Under the pieces are notes generated by a model, which was not told the origin of the DNA, ran no database searches, and was given only the letters and a program-made list of their open reading frames with translations. A DNA stretch of 64,000 nucleotides from Accumulibacter sp964420975 (GTDB lineage Bacteria > Pseudomonadota > Gammaproteobacteria > Burkholderiales > Rhodocyclaceae): the NCBI GenBank assembly GCA_964420975.1, contig CAYQVH010000006.1, positions 88,715 through 152,714 on the forward strand, in the 5' to 3' direction. Shown here in pieces: positions 16,939 through 25,936 of this stretch. The stretch's first letter is position 1. Each line of letters opens with the position of its first letter. The translations under genes and the position numbers were made by a program.

Positions 16939-18258
16939 TTACGTCGTGACACGGTCGGGTTCCGGCTTGTACTTGTCGATCTTCGACCACCACGGCATGG
17001 TCAGAAAGAACAGAAAGTAGTACGCAGTCATGATCTGGGCAACCGGAGCGCCTGGAATGACATCGAAGAAAGCGTAGGAAGGCGGTTTCGTGCCGAGATA
17101 ACCGAGGATGACGAAGGAAATGACGAACAGCGTGAGCAAGGTCTTGAAAATCGGACCCCGATAGCGGATCGACTTTACCGGACTGCGGTCCAGCCAAGGC
17201 AGGAACGCCAGGATGACGACGCCGGCCCCCATCGCGACCACCCCCCAGAATTTCGCGTCGAGCCCAAACAAGGGCCAGACCATGGCTCGCAGCAGCGAGT
17301 AGTACGGAGTGAAATACCAGACCGGCGCGATGTGGGGAGGCGTTTTCAGCGGATCAGCCGGGAAGAAATTGTTGTATTCCAGCAGGTATCCGCCACCTTC
17401 CGGCGCAAAGAAAACGATGATCGAGAAGACCATCAGGAAGACGACGACACCCACGATGTCCTTGACCGTGTAATAAGGATGGAACGGAATGCCATCGAGT
17501 GGCCGGCCCTGACTGTCCTTGCGCTTCTTGATTTCGACGCCGTCGGGATTGTTCGAGCCGACCTCGTGGAGCGCCAGAATGTGTGCCGCCACCAGCCCCA
17601 ACAGCACCAACGGCAGGGCAATGACGTGGAAGGAAAAGAAACGATTGAGCGTGGCATCGCCAACGACGAAGTCGCCGCGAATCCAGATCGACAGCGGCTC
17701 GCCAACGAGCGGGATGGCCGAAAACAGGTTGACGATGACCTGCGCGCCCCAAAACGACATCTGTCCCCACGGCAGGAGATAGCCCATGAACGCCTCGGCC
17801 ATCAAACAGAGAAAGATGAGCGTGCCGAAGATCCAGATGAGCTCACGCGGCTGCCGATACGATCCGTAGAGCATGCCGCGGAACATGTGCAAATAAACGA
17901 CGATGAAAAACGCTGACGCGCCCGTTGAGTGCATATAACGGATCAGCCAGCCCCAACTCACATCGCGCATGATGTATTCGACGCTGGCAAAGGCGACCGG
18001 AATGCCGTTTGCGTTGAGCGAAGCGTCGGGCTTGTAGTGCATGACCAGAAAGATCCCGGTCACGATCTGAATGACGAGGACGACAATGGCCAGCGAGCCA
18101 AAGAAATACCAAAAGTTGAAGTTTTTCGGCGCGTAGTATTCGGACAGATGGCCGCGCCACATCGAAGTCGCCGGAAAACGCGCGTCAACCCACTCCAGCA
18201 GGTTGCCCTGCAGCGTGCCATCCGACTTGTACTTCTCGAAATCCGTGTTCGACGCCAT
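16939..18258 (-). CDS. petB: Cytochrome b of the bc1 complex
   Basis: A 439-residue full-length cytochrome b. Haem-ligand helices are visible: histidines in RYMHSTGASAFFIVVYLHMF and in FFSFHVIALPLVLLG / AAHILALHEVGSNNPDG. The quinol-oxidation loop reads APVWYFTPYYSLLRAM, that is PVWY rather than PEWY, a form known in beta- and gammaproteobacteria. Eight or more membrane spans are evident. It holds the quinol-oxidising and quinone-reducing sites of complex III. It starts three bases after the petA stop. Confidence 0.97.
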   Translation of the reverse strand: MASNTDFEKYKSDGTLQGNLLEWVDARFPATSMWRGHLSEYYAPKNFNFWYFFGSLAIVVLVIQIVTGIFLVMHYKPDASLNANGIPVAFASVEYIMRDVSWGWLIRYMHSTGASAFFIVVYLHMFRGMLYGSYRQPRELIWIFGTLIFLCLMAEAFMGYLLPWGQMSFWGAQVIVNLFSAIPLVGEPLSIWIRGDFVVGDATLNRFFSFHVIALPLVLLGLVAAHILALHEVGSNNPDGVEIKKRKDSQGRPLDGIPFHPYYTVKDIVGVVVFLMVFSIIVFFAPEGGGYLLEYNNFFPADPLKTPPHIAPVWYFTPYYSLLRAMVWPLFGLDAKFWGVVAMGAGVVILAFLPWLDRSPVKSIRYRGPIFKTLLTLFVISFVILGYLGTKPPSYAFFDVIPGAPVAQIMTAYYFLFFLTMPWWSKIDKYKPEPDRVTT

Positions 18259-18261
18259 GAC

Positions 18262-18858
18262 TCAAGCCCCCTTCTTGTCTTCGCCGATGAGAATGCGCTT
18301 TTCCGACAAATACGTGTGCGGCGGCACCTCAAGGTTATCCGGTGCCGGCTTGTTCTTGAACACGCGCCCGGCGAAGTCAAAGGTCGAGCCGTGACACGGG
18401 CAGATGAAGCCTCCCAGCCAGGCGCCGTCCATGCCTTCTTCGGTGCCCTTCTTGAACTTGGCCGACGGCGAACAGCCAAGGTGGGTGCAAATACCGACGA
18501 CGACCAGGATCTCGGGTTTGATCGAACGCGTCTCGTTCCGGCAGTAAGCCGGCTGCATCGGCTTGTCCGATTTCGGATCGGCCACCGATTCGTCAAGCTT
18601 GGGCAGCGTCTCGAGCATCGAAGACGTTCGATTGATGATCCAGACCGGTCGGCCACGCCACTCAACGGTAATCATCTGGCCGGATTCGAGGCTGCCGAGG
18701 TCGACTTCCACGGGGGCGCCGGCCGCTTTGGCGCGTTCGGAAGGCAGCATGCTGGAGACGAAGGGAACGACGGCGGCCAGCGCTCCAACACCGCCTACCG
18801 CAGCAGTTGCAACGACCAAACGTCGCCGTGTGCCGTCCACTTTGCACTCATTGCTCAT
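18262..18858 (-). CDS. petA: Rieske iron-sulfur protein of the bc1 complex
   Basis: A 198-residue Rieske protein. The N-terminus, GTRRRLVVATAAVGGVGALA, has a twin-arginine-like motif and membrane anchor. The 2Fe-2S cluster is bound by CTHLGCSP and CPCHGSTFD, two Cys and two His, with the usual disulfide Cys pair. It takes electrons from quinol to cytochrome c1. It is first in the petABC operon and has a putative promoter immediately upstream. Confidence 0.97.
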   Translation of the reverse strand: MSNECKVDGTRRRLVVATAAVGGVGALAAVVPFVSSMLPSERAKAAGAPVEVDLGSLESGQMITVEWRGRPVWIINRTSSMLETLPKLDESVADPKSDKPMQPAYCRNETRSIKPEILVVVGICTHLGCSPSAKFKKGTEEGMDGAWLGGFICPCHGSTFDFAGRVFKNKPAPDNLEVPPHTYLSEKRILIGEDKKGA

Positions 18859-18909
18859 TACGCTGTTTCCCCGGACGAAATGAAGTTAGAGAAGCACTCA
18901 AAGCGAATA

Positions 18910-18938
18910 ATTATACGCTAATCTCACGGCAAACTGAA
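18910..18938 (-). promoter_or_regulatory. Putative sigma-70 promoter of petABC
   Basis: On the minus strand TATAAT (18915-18910) is preceded at 17 bases by TTCAGT (18938-18933), about 50 bases before the petA start. The -10 box is perfect, the -35 weak. Confidence 0.5.
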
Positions 18939-19006
18939 CGTGCCGCCGCGTCCGCGTGGTCGGTCCCGATCGTCTGACGTCTGCCGACACCGGGCTTCCG
19001 CCCAAG

Positions 19007-19612
19007 CTATGCACCGAGCAGTCGGCGTTCGCGCAAAGCCTGCGCCAAGGTACCCGCGTCCACGTGCTCCAGTTCGCCACCGACCGGGACACCACGGGCG
19101 ATGCGCGAGACCTTGATGCCTCGCTGACCGAGCATCTCGGCGAGGTAATGTGCGGTGACTTCACCTTCATTGGTGTAATTGGTTGCGATGATGACTTCCG
19201 TGACTTCCTCGTCGCTGGCGCGCGCCAGCAGGCGCTCGAGATGAAGCTCGCTCGGTCCGATGCCGTCAAGCGGCGAAACGCGCCCCATCAGGACATAATA
19301 AAGCCCGCTGTAAGCGTGCGTCTGCTCCATCATGTTCATGTCGATCGGCGTCTCAACGACGCACAACAGGCTGGTGTCGCGTTTCGGCGAGACGCAGCGG
19401 GCGCAGATTTCGGATTCGGTAAAGGTATTGCAGCGTCGACAGTGACGAACGGCAGCTAGCGCCGTTTCGAGTGCGTCGGCAAGCCGTTTCGCTCCCGGTC
19501 GATCGTGCTGCATCAGGTAATACGCCATCCGCTGCGCCGACTTCGGGCCAACGCCGGGGAAACAGCGTAGAGCCTCGATCAGCGCGTCGAGGCTTGACGG
19601 GGCGGACATCAA
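19007..19612 (-). CDS. recR: Recombination mediator RecR
   Basis: A 201-residue RecR. In order: an N-terminal helix-hairpin-helix (CFPGVGPKSAQRMAYYLMQH), a four-Cys zinc finger (CRRCNTFTESEICARC), a Toprim domain (VVETPIDMNMMEQTHAYSGL) and the C-terminal Walker-B-like segment. RecR works with RecO (RecFOR) to load RecA onto SSB-coated single strands. It starts by overlapping the ybaB stop by four bases, the classic dnaX-ybaB-recR cluster. Confidence 0.97.
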   Translation of the reverse strand: MMSAPSSLDALIEALRCFPGVGPKSAQRMAYYLMQHDRPGAKRLADALETALAAVRHCRRCNTFTESEICARCVSPKRDTSLLCVVETPIDMNMMEQTHAYSGLYYVLMGRVSPLDGIGPSELHLERLLARASDEEVTEVIIATNYTNEGEVTAHYLAEMLGQRGIKVSRIARGVPVGGELEHVDAGTLAQALRERRLLGA

Positions 19613-19932
19613 AACGGCATCTTGAACCCAGGCGGCAGATTGAGGCCGGCCGAGAACCCCGCCATGCGCTCCTGGGTTGCCTGCTCAACGCGGCGCATCG
19701 CGTCGTTGAGTGCGGCTGCGACCAGGTCCTCCAACATTTCGCGGTCGTCCATCACCGACGGATCGATCGTCACGCGGCGGACGTCGTGGCCACAGGTCAT
19801 CAGAACCTTGACCATACCGGCGCCTGACTGCCCCTCGACCTCGAGCTGAGCAAGCTGCTCCTGGGCTTTCTTCATGTTTTCCTGCATGACTTGCGCCTGC
19901 TTCATCAAGCCGGCGATTCCACCTTTCATCAT
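19609..19932 (-). CDS. ybaB: YbaB/EbfC nucleoid-associated protein
   Basis: A 107-residue small basic-acidic dimer protein beginning MMKGGIAGLMKQAQVMQENM, with the coiled N-terminal helix, the core VLMTCGHDVRRVTIDPSVM and the C-terminal AALNDAMRRVEQATQERMAG helix. EbfC/YbaB proteins bind DNA without strong sequence preference. It lies between dnaX and recR, with a 40-base gap to dnaX and a four-base overlap with recR. Confidence 0.95.
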   Translation of the reverse strand: MMKGGIAGLMKQAQVMQENMKKAQEQLAQLEVEGQSGAGMVKVLMTCGHDVRRVTIDPSVMDDREMLEDLVAAALNDAMRRVEQATQERMAGFSAGLNLPPGFKMPF

Positions 19933-19972
19933 TGCTTTCTGCCTCGGTCTGGAGTGGGAACGGGGGTTTCCG

Positions 19973-21577
19973 TCAAATAGGCCTGACCGACGATTCGATC
20001 AGTGTTGCATCAAAGACTTCGATCACTTCGCGTACGAAGCTGTCGGACTCCACGGAGGCGATCGCTTGGTCAAGCCGCTGCCGCCGGTCACGTTCGGCGA
20101 CAGCGGCTGGTGTGTCACCGTCTGTCTCGACGACCTCGATCAACAACTGCAGCGGTCTTGCCAACGCTTCCGACAGTGATTGCTGCAACTTGTCCTGCGC
20201 CGGCCGCATCAGCATATGTCGATGCCTGGGCGACAGCCGGAGAACGACTCGCCGCTCAGCGACTTCCCGCAACTCACAGTGCTGGGCAAGCTCGCGCGCC
20301 ATGCCACTGATCTTGAGTCGAGCCAGCAGCGTCCCCCAGTCTTCGGGCAGTGACCGCGTCCGCGATGCGGAGTCGACCGGGTCAGCGACCACCCGCTGCG
20401 CGGGATCTGTCGCACCCGGCGCGCGTGGCCGCGCCTCGTTCTTAACGCGACCGGGATGTCCTGCCGGCACCGGCCGCTCGTCCGCCTCGACATCCAGCGG
20501 CCGGAAGGTGAACAACCGCAACAAGGTCATGACAAAACCCGCCTGCTCGTCGGGCGCCAGCGACAACTCCTGGCGGCCATGGATACTGATTTGATACCCG
20601 AGCTGGACGAACTCCGGGTGCAGCCGGTCTGCGAGGTCTAGCAGGCGCCCCCGTTCGGGAGCCTCGTCGGCGATCGCCTGCGGAGCCAATTGCGCGACCT
20701 GGACTTGGGTGAGCAGAGCGGCGAGTTCCTGCAGCGCTGCGTCTAGCGACAAGCTGCGCGACACCATCTCCTCGGCAATCTGCAGCAGTGCCGCTGGTTC
20801 GCCGGCCAGCAAGGCTTCGAGAAGCGCAAAGATCTGATCCAGATCGACCGTGCCAAGCATTTCCCTGACCTGCGCCTCAACGACGCTACCGGCGCCGTGC
20901 GCGATCGCCTGGTCAAGCAGCGAGAGCGCATCGCGCATGCTGCCGGCAGCCGAGCGCGCAATCAGCTGCAGCGCAGCCGGCTCGGAGGGAATTGTCTCGG
21001 CGTCGAGAATGCGCTGCAGATGGGCGACGATGGCCGCCTGTGGCATCTGCTTGAGGTTGAACTGCAGGCAACGCGACAGAACGGTTACCGGAATCTTCTG
21101 GGGATCGGTCGTCGCAAGGACGAACTTGACGTGCTCTGGGGGTTCTTCAAGCGTCTTCAGCATGGCGTTGAACGCCGACGTAGACAGCATATGCACTTCG
21201 TCGATCACATAGACCTTGAAGCGACCGCGCGTCGGCGCATAAACCGCGTTCTCAAGGAGCTGCCGCATTTCATCGACGCGGGTATTGGTCGCTGCGTCGA
21301 CTTCGAGCAGGTCGACGAAGCGGCCCGCGTCGATTTCGCTACACGCGGAACACGTCCCACAAGGCGTCGCGGTGACCCCGCTTTCGCAGTTCAGCGCCTT
21401 GGCCAGAATACGCGCGAGTGTCGTCTTGCCAACGCCACGGGTGCCTGTGAACAGGTAGGCATGATGAAGGCGCTGTGCGGTGAGGGCATGGCTGAGCGCG
21501 CGAACGACGTGTTCCTGGCCAACGAGACTGGCAAACGAACGCGGGCGCCATTTCCGCGCCAGAACCTGATAACTCAT
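19973..21577 (-). CDS. dnaX: DNA polymerase III subunits gamma and tau
   Basis: A 534-residue clamp-loader ATPase. It begins MSYQVLARKWRPRSFASLVG, has Walker A GTRGVGKTTLARI, a zinc site (C..C..C in SGVTATPCGTCSACSEID), the DEVHML Walker B and sensor 1 STSAFNAMLKTLEEPPEHV, then a proline/arginine-rich tau tail. Gamma/tau loads the sliding clamp and organises the replisome. The start at 21577 is taken because family members begin MSYQVLARKWRP; a start at 21640 adds 21 unlike residues. No strong ribosome site was seen, and no clear A-AAA-AAG frameshift site. Confidence 0.96.
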   Translation of the reverse strand: MSYQVLARKWRPRSFASLVGQEHVVRALSHALTAQRLHHAYLFTGTRGVGKTTLARILAKALNCESGVTATPCGTCSACSEIDAGRFVDLLEVDAATNTRVDEMRQLLENAVYAPTRGRFKVYVIDEVHMLSTSAFNAMLKTLEEPPEHVKFVLATTDPQKIPVTVLSRCLQFNLKQMPQAAIVAHLQRILDAETIPSEPAALQLIARSAAGSMRDALSLLDQAIAHGAGSVVEAQVREMLGTVDLDQIFALLEALLAGEPAALLQIAEEMVSRSLSLDAALQELAALLTQVQVAQLAPQAIADEAPERGRLLDLADRLHPEFVQLGYQISIHGRQELSLAPDEQAGFVMTLLRLFTFRPLDVEADERPVPAGHPGRVKNEARPRAPGATDPAQRVVADPVDSASRTRSLPEDWGTLLARLKISGMARELAQHCELREVAERRVVLRLSPRHRHMLMRPAQDKLQQSLSEALARPLQLLIEVVETDGDTPAAVAERDRRQRLDQAIASVESDSFVREVIEVFDATLIESSVRPI

Positions 21578-21694
21578 GACGACGATTCTAGCAGATGGCC
21601 AGGCACGCTTTTCCAGCGTTTCCGGCAGCTTGTGGGGCAACCGGCGGAGAACGACAAGGGCATGGCGCTCTCAGGACCAGGCAAAGCGCAAAGT

Positions 21695-21790
21695 GGCGAG
21701 CCTTACCCCCGGCACTCACATCAGACGACTGTGGCTGCTTCCTTCCGGACCTGACCAGGTTCACCGTCCTGCGATGCGGGGAGACCCGCC
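21695..21790 (-). ncRNA. ffs: Signal recognition particle 4.5S RNA
   Basis: The minus strand carries the invariant SRP domain IV core (GGTGAACCTGGTCAGGTCC, followed by GGAAGGAAGCAGCC). The ends pair: nine bases at 21790-21782 match nine at 21703-21695, counting G-U pairs, and give a 96-nt small-type bacterial SRP RNA. It binds Ffh and targets nascent membrane proteins. It lies between dnaX and the aor cluster, its frequent position in proteobacteria. Confidence 0.95.
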
Positions 21791-21808
21791 GCGTAGAAGC
21801 ATATCACA

Positions 21809-22093
21809 TCAGCCACCGCCACGCCGGAAACAGTCCATGAAGCCGGCAACGAAGGCGTCTTGCTGCGTCGCATCGCTGCCGCGAAAGCGCAGCGCGACCT
21901 CGATGCGCGGCAAGCGAAGCGCTCCGAGCTGGACAGCGGGAAGCGGCTGGCAGCTGATCTCGACGACCTGCTCCGGTCGGCGCAACAGCCAGGAGGTGGC
22001 CGCCGGCTGCTCAACCGAAGCGCCGCTGAGCAAGGGTTGCAGCTGGCGCGAGAACTCGATGGGAGTCAGTGCCATCACGAACCGCCGCACCAT
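21809..22093 (-). CDS. Unknown small protein, last gene of the aor cluster
   Basis: A 94-residue protein I do not recognise. It starts directly after the MoaD-like gene stop (TGA-ATG, no gap), so it belongs to the tungsten enzyme operon; a second Met at residue 7 is possible. Sequence features are PAATSWLLRRPEQVVEISCQ and an even mix of hydrophobic and charged residues without signal peptide, cofactor motif or Cys cluster (one Cys in the middle, one near the end). It is not MoaE, being too short and lacking its motifs. A role in cofactor insertion or maturation of the oxidoreductase is only a guess from position. Confidence 0.75.
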   Translation of the reverse strand: MVRRFVMALTPIEFSRQLQPLLSGASVEQPAATSWLLRRPEQVVEISCQPLPAVQLGALRLPRIEVALRFRGSDATQQDAFVAGFMDCFRRGGG

Positions 22094-22348
22094 TCAACCG
22101 CCCGCGATCGGCGGCCAGATCGCGATCACGTCACCGGGTGACAGGCGCCTCGCGGCGCGCTCCGGTGGCACGACATACTCGCCGTTGACGAGAACGAGGT
22201 GCACCATTCGCGGCGGCAAGGCCCAAGTTTCAATCAGCTGTGCGAGAATCGTGCCCTCAGGGACCTCAACCGGCACGGCATTGGTCCGCCTGGCTTCCAG
22301 CGGCAGGCGATCACTCAGCCCAGCGAACAGCTTGAGAGTGACTTGCAT
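22094..22348 (-). CDS. MoaD-like sulfur carrier protein of the aor cluster
   Basis: An 84-residue beta-grasp protein ending in GG, the C-terminus that is thiocarboxylated and donates sulfur to make the dithiolene of molybdopterin. Features: MQVTLKLFAGLSDRLP, VLVNGEYVVPPE and LSPGDVIAIWPPIAGG. A dedicated MoaD beside a tungsten enzyme is common. Its start overlaps the stop of the flavoprotein gene, showing translational coupling. Confidence 0.9.
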   Translation of the reverse strand: MQVTLKLFAGLSDRLPLEARRTNAVPVEVPEGTILAQLIETWALPPRMVHLVLVNGEYVVPPERAARRLSPGDVIAIWPPIAGG

Positions 22349-23601
22349 CAGTGCGTCGTCGCCGATAGCCCTCTAGCCAGATACGCCTCGCTCAACAACA
22401 GTGGGTTGGCGAGTAGCTTCTCCTTCCACGGCCCGAGGCGCACCCGCCCCTGGATCAGGCCACGAAGGACGCCGAGGCGCTCGCTGTGGCCAATGCTGTT
22501 GGCGCCGACCAGTCGATCCCCGTCGAACGCCAATCGCAAGTAGCGGAATTCGGCTTCATCGAGCAACTGCGTCGTCTCACCGCCGGCGACTCCCTGCCAC
22601 TGACCAAACGACGCCGAGATCAAGCCGAGCGTATCAAGGATATTGAAGACAAAGGTGGACGGGAAGCGCCCGCCCTGCCCCGCCATGTTGAGTGCGGCCA
22701 CTCGGGCCTGCTCCACCGCGTTGGGCTGAATGGCATTGACCACACGCTTGCCCGTTCCCAGTTCGACCGCCTCGGCAACGTCGCCCGCCGCGTAGACGCC
22801 GGCAACACTGGTTTGCATCGCGTCGTCGACCAGCACCCCGTTCGCAACCTCGACCCCGCTGCCAATAAGAAAGTCGGTATTGGGCCGGACTCCGGTCGCG
22901 TTGATCACGACGTCGACCGTGTAGGCTTCCCCATCATCGAGCGTAACCCGCAGGTGGTCACCGGTAGCGGTGATTTCCTCTACGCGCCGGCCGGTCCGTA
23001 CGCCAACCCCGCGCTCACCGCACCAGCGGCGAATCATCGTCCCGGCGACCTCGTCCATCATCCGCGGTACCATCCGGTCGCCCATTTCGACCACCGTCAG
23101 GAGAGCACCGCGGACGGCCAGCGACTCCATGATGATGCAGCCGATAAACCCGGCGCCCATTTGCATAACGCGCGTCCCCGGCCCAACACGAGCGGCGATC
23201 GCGCGCGCGTCGGCCATTGTCCAGCAAGTCAGGACCTGTGGCAGATCGATACCCGGTAACGGCGGTCGCAGCGGCCGCGCGCCGCTGGCAATCAAGACCC
23301 TGTCGTAGGGTAACGCACTGCCGTCGGCCAGCAGGATTTGCCGCGACCCGGTGGCCAGCACCTGGACTCGGCCTTGGCGCAGGGTGATTCGCGAGGACTG
23401 AAAATGATCCACGTCCTTGCGCAAGTAACACCCGGGTTCGTCGATCTCTCCCATCAGCAGGTAGGGAATCGCCATGCGTGCATACGGCGGTTCGGGCTCG
23501 TCACCGATCAGCGTAATCGTCGCCTGCGGGTCGGCCTGACGCAGCGTTTCGGCGGCAACGACCCCGGCCGGGCCATTGCCGATGATGACGTGCGCGGTCA
23601 C
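22348..23601 (-). CDS. aorC: FAD/NAD(P)H-dependent oxidoreductase, AorC-type subunit
   Basis: A 417-residue pyridine-nucleotide-disulfide oxidoreductase-like flavoprotein. The FAD-binding GNGPAGVVAAETL is at the N-terminus, the NAD-binding MQMGAGFIGCIIMESLA at mid-protein and the second FAD motif VAGVYAAGDVAEAVE near residue 280. No redox-active CXXC is seen. The start is GTG at 23601, one base after the aorB stop, and gives VIIGNG at the right place; the longer frame to 23661 lies inside aorB. In Aromatoleum AorABC this subunit links the tungsten enzyme to NAD, and the same role is inferred here. Confidence 0.88.
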   Translation of the reverse strand: MTAHVIIGNGPAGVVAAETLRQADPQATITLIGDEPEPPYARMAIPYLLMGEIDEPGCYLRKDVDHFQSSRITLRQGRVQVLATGSRQILLADGSALPYDRVLIASGARPLRPPLPGIDLPQVLTCWTMADARAIAARVGPGTRVMQMGAGFIGCIIMESLAVRGALLTVVEMGDRMVPRMMDEVAGTMIRRWCGERGVGVRTGRRVEEITATGDHLRVTLDDGEAYTVDVVINATGVRPNTDFLIGSGVEVANGVLVDDAMQTSVAGVYAAGDVAEAVELGTGKRVVNAIQPNAVEQARVAALNMAGQGGRFPSTFVFNILDTLGLISASFGQWQGVAGGETTQLLDEAEFRYLRLAFDGDRLVGANSIGHSERLGVLRGLIQGRVRLGPWKEKLLANPLLLSEAYLARGLSATTH

Positions 23602-23602
23602 G

Positions 23603-25450
23603 TCAAAGACCGAGGCGGGCGCGCGTCGCCGCCGTCGGCACACCGTCGTCGGTCCAGCCACGCAGGCTGTAATACTCGGGAAGCATCTTGCCGAGTTCGG
23701 CGACCATTCCCTTCGAGGCGCCGGTCTGACAAGGCTCGTTGAGCAGGCGTGGCGGCAGGGTATCGTCCTTGCCGGTTATCCCGGCAGCCAGGTTGAAGTC
23801 ACGTTCCAGGTTCCAGATCCGCTCACCCATCTGCAGCAGGGCGTCTACTGACCAATTGCCCTCGCACGCCGCCTGTATCTGCGGCTGGATGTCATTCATC
23901 GTCCAGGCAAAGGTCGTGAAGACGCACAGACCGCTCGAGTCGACGGCCGCCGTCGTATCCTGAAACGCCTTCAGGAGCTCCGGCTTGCCAGCCGTTTCCC
24001 TGGGGTCGGTCTTGACCGGAATGCCGAAAACCTCACTCGACACCATGTAGCCGCGGAGGTGGCAGGCGCCCCGGTTCGAGGTCGCGTACGCCAGGCCCAT
24101 CCCCTGCAGTGCGCGCCCGTCGTAGGCAGGAAACTCCTGTCCCTTGACCGTCATCGACAAGTCTGGTCGCCCGTACCGCGCGCATAAGCGCTTCGAACCG
24201 AGTCCAACGATCCGGCCGAAGCCTTCGCCGCGCGCAGTCATTTCCGCCAGCCGACAAAGCGCCTGCGCCGACCCGAAGGGGGCCTCGAAACCAATCTCGT
24301 CCTTGCTTACCAAGCCAAGTTCGTAGAGCTCCATCACCGCGCCAACCGTCGCGCCAAACGAGATGGGATCCATGCCGTCCTCGTTGCAGAGGAGGTTCGC
24401 GTACTGCAGCGCTTCCAGATCGTCGACTCCGTTGGCGTTGCCCAAAGCCCACGCCGCCTCGTATTCGAGACCGCCGCTGGCACCCCAGTATTGGGGTTTG
24501 GTCTCTACCGAGAAGTGGGTTTCGTCGATTCGTGAAATCCGACCACAAGCGATCGTGCAGGCGAAGCACGCCTGATTGGTGACGAGATGCGGGCGACCGT
24601 CGCTCGCCCGTTTCTCGAGCATCGCTTCGGCCGAAATCTTGCGCGCCCCCTCGAACTGAACGTCGCGGTGATTGCGCGTCGGCGACGCACCCATCTCGTT
24701 GATCACGTTCATCAACACCTGCGTGCCGTAAGTCGGCAGCCCCTGACCGGTGACCGGGTTTTCCGCGAGTACTTTCTTGCCGGCCGCGACCGCCGTCATG
24801 AAGGCCTTCCGATCGGCAATGTTGCCGACGCCGCGCGTCCCGCGTACGGCGATCGCCTTGAGATTTTTCGACCCCATCACGGCGCCGACGCCCGAGCGTC
24901 CGGCGGCGCGATGCAAATCGTTAACAATTGCCGCAAAAAGGACCTGGTTCTCGCCGGCACGGCCAATGCTCGCAACCCGCAGCAAGGAATCCTGATGACG
25001 TTTCCGCAGTACGGCCTCGGTATTCCAGACGGTCGTCCCCCACAGATCGTCGGCCGGCAGCAGACGGGCTTGCTCGTTTTCAATATGCAGGTACAACGGC
25101 TGTGCCGCCTTGCCCTCGACGATGACCATGTCCCAGCCGGCCGCTTTGAGTTCCGCGCCGAAGAATCCACCGGAATTCGAACAGGCGATCGCTCCAGTCA
25201 GCGGCCCTTTGGTGACCACCGAGTAGCGACCGGCAGTCGACGCCATCGTTCCGGTCAGTGGACCGGTGGCATAGATGAGCTTGTTCTCCGGCGCCAGCGG
25301 GTCAACGCGCGGATCGATCTCGCTCGCCAGATACTTGCTCGCCAGCCCGCGCTGGCCAAGGTACTGGGCTGCCCAGGCCATATTCAGGGGTTCGCTGACA
25401 CAGGTCTCCCGCGACAGGTCAACGCGTAGAATCTTTCGAGTCCAAGCCAT
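23603..25450 (-). CDS. aorB: Tungsten-dependent aldehyde:ferredoxin oxidoreductase, catalytic subunit
   Basis: A 615-residue AOR-family protein. It opens AWTRKILRVDLSRETCVSE, has the conserved PLTGTMASTAGRYSVVTKGP and NSGGFFGAELKAAGWD, a 4Fe-4S site CFACTIACG in the middle, and GACHLRGYM with a pterin/metal-site segment. The ATG at 25450 follows GAGGAGG at good spacing. It oxidises aldehydes to carboxylic acids (and may reduce acids) with a tungstopterin. It sits between the ferredoxin-like and flavoprotein genes, matching the known three-subunit AorABC of Aromatoleum aromaticum; the substrate in this organism is unknown. Confidence 0.92.
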   Translation of the reverse strand: MAWTRKILRVDLSRETCVSEPLNMAWAAQYLGQRGLASKYLASEIDPRVDPLAPENKLIYATGPLTGTMASTAGRYSVVTKGPLTGAIACSNSGGFFGAELKAAGWDMVIVEGKAAQPLYLHIENEQARLLPADDLWGTTVWNTEAVLRKRHQDSLLRVASIGRAGENQVLFAAIVNDLHRAAGRSGVGAVMGSKNLKAIAVRGTRGVGNIADRKAFMTAVAAGKKVLAENPVTGQGLPTYGTQVLMNVINEMGASPTRNHRDVQFEGARKISAEAMLEKRASDGRPHLVTNQACFACTIACGRISRIDETHFSVETKPQYWGASGGLEYEAAWALGNANGVDDLEALQYANLLCNEDGMDPISFGATVGAVMELYELGLVSKDEIGFEAPFGSAQALCRLAEMTARGEGFGRIVGLGSKRLCARYGRPDLSMTVKGQEFPAYDGRALQGMGLAYATSNRGACHLRGYMVSSEVFGIPVKTDPRETAGKPELLKAFQDTTAAVDSSGLCVFTTFAWTMNDIQPQIQAACEGNWSVDALLQMGERIWNLERDFNLAAGITGKDDTLPPRLLNEPCQTGASKGMVAELGKMLPEYYSLRGWTDDGVPTAATRARLGL

Positions 25451-25462
25451 CGTCAATCCTCC

Positions 25463-25936
25463 TCAAACACGTGCCGTGTTGTCGGTTTTCTGCGCCCAGC
25501 GGCGCATTTTCTCCAGACCTGTCCAGTCAGCGTCAATGTACGTGATGGCTCCTGTCGGGCACGACTCGGCACACGCCGGTTGCCCGTCGCAGAGGTCGCA
25601 TTTCTGGACCTTTCCCGTCTCATGGTTATAGTTGATCGTCCCGAACGGGCAGGCGATGGTGCATACCTTGCAGCCAACGCACACGGCGGAGAGAACGACC
25701 TTGGCGCCGGTCGTGCCGTCCACTTTGATCGCCTCTACCGGACACGCGTTAAGGCACCAGGCTTCGGCGCACTGCGTGCAGGTATACGGCACCTTGCGGC
25801 CTTCGTGGTGAAAGTCAAAGACCTTGATCCGTGACTTCGCCGGATTGAACAGACCTTCGTTCTCGTAGGAGCAGGCCATTTCGCATTGCAGGCAGCCGGT
25901 ACATTTTCCGGCATCGATGTGCAGGGATTTCTGCAT
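25463..25936 (-). CDS. aorA: Polyferredoxin-like electron transfer subunit, AorA-type
   Basis: A 157-residue protein with four [4Fe-4S]-type Cys clusters: CTGCLQCEMAC near the start, CTQCAEAWCLNACP, CVGCKVCTIACP and CDLCDGQPACAESCP. The start at 25936 is supported by GGAGGAGAG just upstream and by the usual MQKSLHIDAGKC opening; the open frame continues to 26008 but without a ribosome site. It should carry electrons between the tungsten subunit and the flavin subunit. It is the first gene of the aor operon, 12 bases before aorB. Confidence 0.92.
   Translation of the reverse strand: MQKSLHIDAGKCTGCLQCEMACSYENEGLFNPAKSRIKVFDFHHEGRKVPYTCTQCAEAWCLNACPVEAIKVDGTTGAKVVLSAVCVGCKVCTIACPFGTINYNHETGKVQKCDLCDGQPACAESCPTGAITYIDADWTGLEKMRRWAQKTDNTARV

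Noticed and set aside
19973..21577. Programmed frameshift in dnaX producing gamma
   Set aside because: I saw no A-AAA-AAG slippery heptamer with a stem-loop in the expected middle region, so only the full-length product is supported.
21809..22093. MoaE-like assignment for the last gene of the aor cluster
   Set aside because: MoaE is about 150 residues with a conserved Lys-rich active site; this protein is 94 residues and lacks those motifs.
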